A stretch of DNA of 64,000 nt, taken from contig MU859104.1 in the NCBI GenBank assembly GCA_033297205.1, forward strand, positions 1-64,000. The letters run 5' to 3'. Source of the stretch: Pseudoneurospora amorphoporcata (taxonomy: Eukaryota; Ascomycota; Sordariomycetes; Sordariales; Sordariaceae). The notes beneath the pieces were generated by a model that saw only the letters and a program-made list of their open reading frames with translations, did no database searches and was not told the origin of the DNA. Shown piece after piece: positions 57,010-64,000 of this stretch. The translations under genes and the position numbers were made by a program. Each line of letters begins with the position of its first letter. The first letter of the stretch is position 1.

Positions 57010-58401
57010 TCAACCAAGTAACTTCAATCCGCCCTTAGTCTTCTGACCAGGCTTCGTCACTCCACCACCATGCGCCGGTCCAAGATGCGGCTCATACCCG
57101 CCGCCAGCACCAGCAGCACCACCGCCTCCACCATGGCCATCGCCACCGGCACCCATCCCGCTTCCGCTCTTCTTCTCCTTATTATGATTATTCCTCTTAT
57201 CCTTCCATTTGCCGCCCTTCCGATCATCCTTGATCACCGTCGGCTTGATCTCCGTCTTGGCCTTATGCACCACCACGGGGTGACTCTGGATATACTTGCC
57301 GTTCATCTCCTTGGCCGCCTGGAAGAAGTCCTCCGGGTCGCTAAAGCTGACAAACCCGAACCCCTTGCTCTTGGTCGTCCGCTTGTCGCGCACCACCTTG
57401 GCTTTTTGCACGCTCTTCCACCGCGAAAAGGCCTTGAGGAGCGACTCGTCTGTTGTCTCGCCTGCTAGGTTACCGACGAAGAGGCGCAGGTGCGAGGGAT
57501 CCCACTCGAGCAGCGTGTCGTCTGTCCACTTCTTGCCGCCACCCTCGCGCACCACTGTCTTCTTCTTCTCGCCGTCGGCGCCGGTTGCGCCGGTTGCGCC
57601 ATTGTTGGCATTGTGGGCCGCGTAAGGGTCTGCTGTTCCTGCTGCCGCTGCTGCTGCTGCGGAGGCGGCGGTCGTTGCAGGATCCATCGCTGCGCCGTAG
57701 GCGGCTCCGTATTGAGCGGCACCAGCGCCGTAGGCTCCCGCTCCACCGCGCGCGCCGGGGACATTGCCAGCGCCAGCTGCCTTAGTGCTGGCGTTGTTGG
57801 CGTTGTTGGGGTCGTTGGGGTCTTTGGGCATGTACGCGCTCTGCCACGCCGCTATCTGGGCCGCCTCGAGGGGGTCGTAGTTGGCGTCATGGTGATGGCC
57901 ATGGTGGCCGGCGGCGGCGGTCGGCGCGGCGTTCGGAACGGGGAAGGGGTTGCGGATCTGAGGCGGGGTGGAATAGCTGCCGTTGCCTGGGGTACTGTAG
58001 CCGTATGCGGCTTGTTGCTGGTAGCCTGCTGCTTGTGGATAGCTGCTGTATGTTGTGTTTGCTTGGCCGTAGCCGCCACGACCGCCTCCTACGCCGGAAA
58101 CAGCTGGTTGACGAGCGCCGTATGGGTTGAGCGCGCCATAGCTGCCGGGCGCGGCGGCGCCGAGAGTCGGGCCATAGCCGGGAGCCGCTGCGTACGACGA
58201 GGTTGCTGCCGCGGTTGTTGGGGTCGCAGGATAGCCTGGGGCTGGAGACGGAGATGGCGCGGCGCTGAAGGACCGCGCGGAGTGGATCGCGGGTTGAAAG
58301 GCAGGCTTGAAGCCGCCGGGTTGCTTTGCTGGTGGCGGTCGGGGAGGCAGCGACGGATGGGTCGTGTTCTTGGAGACACCTGGAGGACCGGGGTACGACA
58401 T
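57010..58401 (-). CDS. RBM42: RBM42-like RNA-binding protein (single RRM)
   Basis: A single exon of 463 aa. ATG 58401 (MSYPGPPGVSKNTTHPSLPP) is the first in-frame ATG. The N-terminal two thirds are low complexity: Pro/Ala/Gly/Tyr/Gln-rich with HHGHHHD and poly-Ala stretches. Immediately before the RRM is KKWTDDTLLEWDPSHLRLFV, the diagnostic lead-in of the RBM42 family. The RRM, about residues 305-385, contains LRLFVGNLAGETTDESLLKA (RNP2) and SKGFGFVSFSDPEDFFQAAK (RNP1). YIQSHPVVVHKAKTEIKPTV follows, and a glycine-rich tail ends GGLKLLG. RBM42 associates with spliceosomal and hnRNP particles. The long Cys-rich plus-strand open frame over this gene is an antisense shadow. Confidence 0.92.
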   Translation of the reverse strand: MSYPGPPGVSKNTTHPSLPPRPPPAKQPGGFKPAFQPAIHSARSFSAAPSPSPAPGYPATPTTAAATSSYAAAPGYGPTLGAAAPGSYGALNPYGARQPAVSGVGGGRGGYGQANTTYSSYPQAAGYQQQAAYGYSTPGNGSYSTPPQIRNPFPVPNAAPTAAAGHHGHHHDANYDPLEAAQIAAWQSAYMPKDPNDPNNANNASTKAAGAGNVPGARGGAGAYGAGAAQYGAAYGAAMDPATTAASAAAAAAAGTADPYAAHNANNGATGATGADGEKKKTVVREGGGKKWTDDTLLEWDPSHLRLFVGNLAGETTDESLLKAFSRWKSVQKAKVVRDKRTTKSKGFGFVSFSDPEDFFQAAKEMNGKYIQSHPVVVHKAKTEIKPTVIKDDRKGGKWKDKRNNHNKEKKSGSGMGAGGDGHGGGGGAAGAGGGYEPHLGPAHGGGVTKPGQKTKGGLKLLG

Positions 58402-61331
58402 GATGAATTTCTCGCGCCGACAAGAAGAGACAAAACAACTTGGTTCAAGTCTGTTTTTTTTTGTGCTTGTTTCACGTACCTGTGAGCCCAGCCCGGCAGT
58501 GTTAAGCGCTTTTTGTGGTAGGTATCCTCCTGTGATCAGGTACTGTCGGGCTTGTCCGTTCAAGAGTTGGCTCACGAGAATTGTAGGCAGGAGATTGTAG
58601 AGCTTTCTGTTGTGGTTTGGTTATCGGGATCGCGAATTGAATCGGATAAGTTCCATGTGAACTGGAGACCGGTCGCCGATCCTGAGGTGAACGGTGAACC
58701 CTGGCTTCAGTTGCTTGGCAACTTCTCTCAAATCCCCGCCGTCGCACCTGACCCCGCCGTGACCATTGTGGTCCTCATCCTTAAGTCTCAACAGGTGCCG
58801 TGCAGTGCCTTTCGGACCGACCTATCAGCCACAAGCCAGATTGGAACCTCCAGTATCGCTACGTAATCAATCAGTTGCATGTGGCTGTGCTCTCTCTCAA
58901 GAGTCAAAACTCCTGATGATGATCATCGAAACATTGGTGGCAACGATACCACGACAGACACCGAAATCAGCCAGCCAGCCAGCACCACGTCGTGTTGACC
59001 CCCACGCCCCCACCCGTCTTCAGGGTTGGGTATGGATAGTGTAGCTATGCTATGTAGTGATAACAGGAATTTCACTTGTACCAAGTATCGTCCTGCGGGG
59101 TATTGATCACTATACAATTTCCAGTTCTCTTTCGAGCTGTCAGTCACGCAGTCTGTTGAAAGTTACCGTGAAATCAATGGAGGGGCCCGTGGGGAGCTGC
59201 CCTTCGTTCTCTCGTCTGGACTTCTTGTCTCACTCTTGGCCTCGACTCCAGCAAGCTCCAGGACATCTTTGGGGATCCGGTAGATGACATGGAGAAGTAA
59301 TATCAATTTCTGGGTGAGGCGCGAGCAGAAACCTTCCGAGAGGTCTTACATATCCCTAACGCGAGATTGCAAGCCCCATACCGAACAGGCTGAACTTCCG
59401 TCTTTTGGTTTCTGTTTGCGCCTGAGTTGCGATGACTCCGCAACAAAGCAACAATAAAGCTGGGTAAGCTTGCATATGTTTTGGCTGCCCGGTGATCAGA
59501 TGATGGTGTGGGGGATGGGGGTCAGCAAAACAATGGAGATGTGGACAGTTGACACAAGGAGAAGGTTGGCTTCTTTTGTTTCGATTGTTAGACTATTCCT
59601 AAATCGAAAGGCCCATAGTTGTATGTCCTTCTCGCTGTCAGATCCCGGTGCATGAATGTCCCGGGCTTCATGAACAAGCGCACTGGAATACCGAGCCAAC
59701 CACGATGTTTTTCTGACAATAGCGGTTGCCATTCCATGGCACTCCGGAGTTTGCGTGGGAACGCTGTTTGGTGGCTAAAACCATGCCGGCTCATCCGGGG
59801 TTGCCTATCATCAGTGCTTATGACCAGATATTAAGAAAGGGTAACTCGTAGAATGAGGAATCAAGCGGCATTGGACCAAAAGTTTCCAGGGGCTATGTGA
59901 GGATAGCAGCTACTGGCCATGATCGCAAGTCTTGGTAGTGAAGCTTACCGAACATGCCAGGTGAGCAGCAACCATCTGGGTCACCGGAGACTGTTTGCCA
60001 TAAAGGGTTATTTTTCTTGAATGCCACAAAGCAATGCTTCACGATGGTCGTGCAGCTGGTGTTGTCGGGACGGGACGGCTGGGGAGCTTGGATGTGATGC
60101 AAAGACCATAACCTTTTCCGTCTGGGCCGTCCTAGGTTCGGAGGAGCATAGAAGGAAGGACGAGATTGCGAAACCGCAACAGACTAAAAACACGCCTTCC
60201 ATTGACAGGGGGGTTGTTGGGGGTGGACAACTTAAAAGAGTTATAAAGACAAAGCTGCCGTCCTTGTCCTAGGTACTTCAGTCGACTTAGTGAGTGCTTG
60301 ACGGACATGTCTACCGGCCGGTTGTACATAGTAACACGCGAGTCTAATGACCTCCATAGGCGTCATTCTTGACGGTTTTTCTTGGGTCGATATGTATGAT
60401 GCCGAGAATGTATACCTTGCCGAGCTTGCCTCAGGGGCACGTACCGGCTCGGTGCACACTGGCATCAAAAGCCAAGCTCCAGGTCGGAATGGTTGACTAG
60501 CCTCAACGAAGTGGTAAATGAGTGGATCGTTTCGCACCATTTGGGATGTCGGGCTGATCCATTAACAGACCAACAAATGGGATTTGGAGCCTTCCGATCC
60601 CGCCGCGGGGGTTTTTCTGAGGCAGGACGGCGGAATTATTTCTTCCAGGCACACAGGTCCACGGGAGAAAATGCCGGCTATCCATCCTGCAGCTGTCATC
60701 GCAAAGTAGATGTTTGAGATGAAAACCCCGTTCTCGTGTTCTCGTAGGGATAAAAGGTCCATGGTAGCGGACGGACAATTGCCCACTCGACTTTTCCTCC
60801 CGTACCCATGACATTGGATGATGCTGCGAGGCAACGACGATCTCGGCTGGCGGTCTGTCCTTCTGAGTGTGGGTGCAAATGTCAAAGAGTGAGGTGTCCG
60901 GAGGGAGAGTGGAACTCGTATGCTAAGTCTAGAGGTATCGCCGGTCTGCAACTAAGGATACCTATTCTAGCGAAAGGTAGGTACAGTGCAGGCCCAAGAT
61001 GATGCAGGGCTGTTCGGATGTTGGATGCTGTGTTTCCACTTGTTGCAAGCAGTGGCATTTTAGCTTGCCCGCTACGACGCTGATTGACTCCCTATTGACC
61101 CCTCCGAAGTCGAAGGCTCCAGGATCCCTCCAGAGTTTCGTCATTACCTCAGCTCGCTGGTACATACCTACTTTATTTGACCCCCTCCTTCCCCCCCATT
61201 GGAAATCCCTCTCCGTTGAGTAATCTCTTCTTCTCCAACTCGATTCATCCTGCCTTTCGCTTCTTGTTCTTCAAAACAACCAAACGCTTGAGGAATCTCG
61301 TAAACCAAGATACCCTACAAAAGCTTACAAG
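58402..61331. other. Divergent 2.9 kb spacer, RBM42-like / 6PGD
   Basis: Between two divergent start codons. A 129-codon minus-strand open frame (60562-60951) includes a hydrophobic segment but lacks codon bias and a clear start. Other frames are short. Holds both promoters and the 6PGD leader. Confidence 0.5.
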
Positions 61332-63354
61332 ATGTCTGGACCCGTGTAAGTCCTTTTTACTACCCCGCCTCCCCCGCTCTATCCGCCCGTCAATGTTCTC
61401 TGTTGGAAGCTCTCGATCTTTACCACGGCACATTCTGCGAGCGCTCAGAGTGTGACTGTGTATCGACGAGGGGCCCGTTCAGACAAACGAGAGTTCTCTT
61501 GCGAGAAACGAGAGTCCTCTCGCCGTGATGTGTGACGGAAGGAGCTTGCTTGCCTGTTTGCCCTGCATACCAACTGAGTGCCTCCAGCGCTCGCCTAGCG
61601 AACATTATTGTTGGCGGAGCTGTGAAGCCGGGCTCCCAGTCCCAATCCCAGAGTCAGACAAGTGCTAACAATGCTCCAAGCGCTGATCTCGGCCTCATCG
61701 GCCTGGCCGTCATGTAAGTTCATGCTCATCGGGCATCCCCTCAACCCTCCTGTGCTGGGGCCTCGCTAACGTGGTGTGTGATAGGGGTCAGAACCTGATC
61801 CTCAACATGGCCGACCATGGCTTCACCGTCTGCGCCTTCAACCGTACCGTTTCCAAGGTCGACGACTTCCTTGCCAACGAGGCCAAGGGCAAGTCGATCG
61901 TTGGTGCCAAGACCACCGAGGAGTTCGTCTCCAAGCTCAAGTCTCCCCGCCGCATCATGCTCCTCGTCCAGGCCGGCAAGCCCGTCGATGACTGGATCGA
62001 GACTCTTCTTCCCCTCCTCTCGGAGGGCGACATCATCATTGATGGCGGTAACTCTCACTTCCCCGACAGCAACCGCAGGACACAGTACCTTGCCACCAAG
62101 GGCATCCGCTTCGTTGGTTCCGGTGTCTCTGGTGGTGAGGAGGGTGCCCGCTACGGCCCTTCGCTCATGCCCGGTGGTGATGAAGCTGCCTGGCCTTACA
62201 TCAAGGACATCTTCCAGTCCATTGCTGCCAAGAGCGAGGGCGAGGCCTGCTGCGAGTGGGTCGGTGACGAGGGTGCTGGTCACTACGTCAAGATGGTCCA
62301 CAACGGTATTGAGTACGGTGACATGCAGCTCATCTGCGAGGTCAGTAACCCCAATGCACTCTGCCAGACGTGGTTCTTGAAGCGAACGAGTAAACTGATT
62401 TTTGATATGGTACAGGCTTACGATATCATGAAGCGTGGTCTCGGCCTCTCCAACAAGGAAATCGGTGATGTGTTGACCAAGTGGAACAAGGGCGTTCTCG
62501 ACTCTTTCCTCATTGAGATCACCAGGGATATCATGTACTTCAACGACGACGATGGCACTGCTCTCGTCGAGAAGATCCTCGATAAGGCTGGCCAGAAGGG
62601 TACCGGCAAGTGGACTGCTGTCAACGCCCTTGACCTGGGTATGCCCGTCACCCTCATCGCCGAGGCTGTCCTTGCTCGCTGCCTGTCTGGCATCAAGGAT
62701 GAGCGCGTCAAGGCCTCCACCAAGCTTGAGTTCGTCGGCCGTGCCAACAAGTTCGAGGGTGATAAGGAGCAGTTCTTGGAGGACCTCGAGCAGGCTCTCT
62801 ATGCTTCCAAGATCATCTCTTATGCCCAGGGTTTCATGCTCATGCAGGAGGTATGCGGATGCGCGAAACAGACCGTTACTGATGTGCGATTGCTAACGCT
62901 ATTATGATCACAGGCTGCTAAGGAGTACAAGTGGAAGCTCAACAAGCCTTCCATTGCCCTCATGTGGCGCGGTGGTTGCATTATCCGCTCCGTCTTCTTG
63001 AAGGATATCACCGCTGCTTACCGCAACAACCCCGATCTCGAGAACCTGTTGTTCGACGACTTCTTCAACAAGGCCATCCACAAGGCCCAGCCCGGCTGGC
63101 GTGATGTTGTCGCCAAGGCCGCTCTCCTTGGTATTCCCACTCCCGCTTTCTCCACTGCTCTCTCGTGGTTCGATGGTTACCGCACCAAGGACCTCCCCGC
63201 GAACCTCCTCCAGGCTCAGCGCGATTACTTCGGTGCCCACACCTTCCTTATCAAGCCCGAGTGCGCCAACGAGAAGTACCCCGCGGGCAAGTACATCCAC
63301 GTCAACTGGACTGGCCGTGGCGGCAACGTTTCCGCTACCACCTACCAGGCATAA
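61332..63354 (+). CDS. GND1: 6-phosphogluconate dehydrogenase, decarboxylating
   Basis: Five exons in the preferred model (61332-61345, 61681-61713, 61785-62340, 62416-62850, 62914-63354) give 492 aa, the usual length. It converts 6-phosphogluconate to ribulose 5-phosphate, CO2 and NADPH in the cytosolic oxidative pentose phosphate pathway. ADLGLIGLAVMGQNLILNMA is the NADP-binding start. IDGGNSHFPDSNRRTQYL and GVSGGEEGARYGPSLMPGG are substrate-loop signatures, and KMVHNGIEYGDMQLICEAYD carries the catalytic Lys. The C-terminal domain includes IMWRGGCIIRS-type sequence (LMWRGGCIIRSVFLKDI) and ends HVNWTGRGGNVSATTYQA. The first coding exon is only 14 nt and intron 1 is 335 nt. A competing acceptor at 61587 would add 31 residues in frame. 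Intron 3 (75 nt, donor GTCAGT) contains no stop. Confidence 0.96.
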
Positions 63355-63542
63355 AGGAAGAGGTGTGGTATGGAATGGGCACGATATGACGGTGATGAGA
63401 CTATCTAGACATAGGAAACGGTTGCTTCATTGTCTTGGCAACTAACGAAAGGGTAAACACGCAAGATGCACGAGCCATGATGCCCATTTATGGTATGAAC
63501 TGTAATTAAAAGGAGGTACTTTAGCATGAATTGGAATTCGAA

Positions 63543-63563
63543 TTTTTTTTTTTTTTTTTTTTC
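63543..63563. repeat. Poly-T tract, 21 bases
   Basis: An uninterrupted run of 21 T residues about 190 bases beyond the 6PGD stop codon, resembling the tract beyond the nucleoside hydrolase gene. Confidence 0.9.
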
Positions 63564-63642
63564 TCGCAGCGAACAAGAACCATGACGTTGTAGCGCAGTG
63601 AAACTCCAATGCACTGTAGATTATTTGCGAAGTCCGTCCAAT

Positions 63643-63675
63643 CCGGCTGTGACGGGAATCCCGGCTGTGACGGGA
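63643..63675. repeat. Short tandem duplication, 18-bp period
   Basis: CCGGCTGTGACGGGA occurs twice with a spacing of 18 bases. Probably a slippage duplication in non-coding sequence. Confidence 0.8.
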
Positions 63676-64000
63676 GACCTACTGCCGGCGGCTTAGGAGT
63701 AGTGAAGAACAAAACCGATAATGAGACGGACACTGCGTGGGCCTCATATCACAGCGGTAAACCCTTGATGCAGGCTACCTAGGTATACAAGTAGATTGTG
63801 TTTCGTCGTTGTCCACAGGATGTCCTCTTCGTACCTTCAACACGCCATCCTGTCAAATGACGATGTACTTCTATGCAGCGGTTTTGGAATCTGGCTGAGA
63901 CAGGGCCGCCGAGAGCCTCGAGACAACATAAGGCCAGCAGCAGACCTTCCTTTCATAGCAAATAAATAATTGAATGGTTCTAAGCTGCCGGTGACCCATA

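Larger units (their letters stand above)
63355..64000. other. 3' flank of 6PGD, no further gene seen
   Basis: Contains a 21-base poly-T run and an 18-bp direct duplication of CCGGCTGTGACGGGA. No coding signal before the window ends. Confidence 0.55.

Noticed and set aside
57490..58485. 331-codon Cys- and Gly-rich plus-strand open frame
   Set aside because: It is antisense to the RBM42-like gene and its composition is the reverse complement of that gene's Ala/Gly/Pro/Gln repeats.
60562..60951. Minus-strand frame with a hydrophobic stretch (FISNIYFAMTAAGWIAGIF)
   Set aside because: A single hydrophobic segment without codon bias or a clear gene structure is not enough for a call.
1..64000. 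CRISPR arrays, bacterial operons, transposons, 5S rRNA and secondary-metabolite clusters
   Set aside because: I looked for these on both strands and saw no direct-repeat arrays, transposase or reverse-transcriptase motifs, 5S signature, or PKS/NRPS domains.

Overview
This window looks like a chromosome arm segment from a filamentous ascomycete of the Sordariales, most likely Neurospora or a close relative. The evidence is short introns (about 50-115 nt) with GTRNGY donors and CTRAC-type branch points (GCTAAC, GCTGAC, ACTAAC), C-ending codon preference, roughly one gene per 3 kb, long non-coding spacers with homopolymer and microsatellite tracts, and no intact transposon. I see no prokaryotic operons, CRISPR arrays, rRNA or convincing tRNA genes. 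I assigned exon boundaries by reading splice signals and matching remembered family consensus. No alignment or RNA data were available.

Layout. 0.6-11.7 kb holds three minus-strand genes of unknown function: a large multi-spanning membrane protein, a 521-aa Pezizomycotina-type protein, and a single-pass charged coiled-coil protein. From 14 kb on, orientation alternates almost perfectly: nucleoside hydrolase (+), LSM8 (-), HpcH/HpaI aldolase (+), glutaredoxin-like protein (-), CHORD-CS co-chaperone (+), four-TM protein (-), mitochondrial two-TM protein (-), verprolin/WIP (+), small acidic protein (-), tail-anchored-looking protein (+), nucleolin-like NSR1/Gar2 (-), complex I PDSW/NDUFB10-type subunit (+), mitoribosomal mL54 (+), TAF7 (-), TAF3 (+), YMD8/SLC35-like transporter (-), bacterial-type GH15 enzyme (+), RBM42-like RRM protein (-), and 6-phosphogluconate dehydrogenase (+).

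Functional themes are housekeeping. They cover RNA biology (LSM8, NSR1, RBM42), TFIID (TAF7 and TAF3 head-to-head), mitochondria (complex I subunit, mL54, the two-TM protein), carbon and nucleoside metabolism (6PGD, GH15, nucleoside hydrolase, aldolase), actin (verprolin) and protein folding (CHORD-CS). There is no sign of a metabolite cluster.

I did not find a clear-cut new biological system. The observations most worth a second look are these: a dispersed ~110-bp element present twice, 20 kb apart; the divergent TAF7/TAF3 pair; a competing splice acceptor in 6PGD that would add 31 residues; in-frame stop-free introns in 6PGD and the GH15 gene; a convergent pair with stop codons only 57 bp apart; a GC-AG intron in the nucleoside hydrolase; and a possible unannotated two-exon gene near 3.6-4.0 kb.
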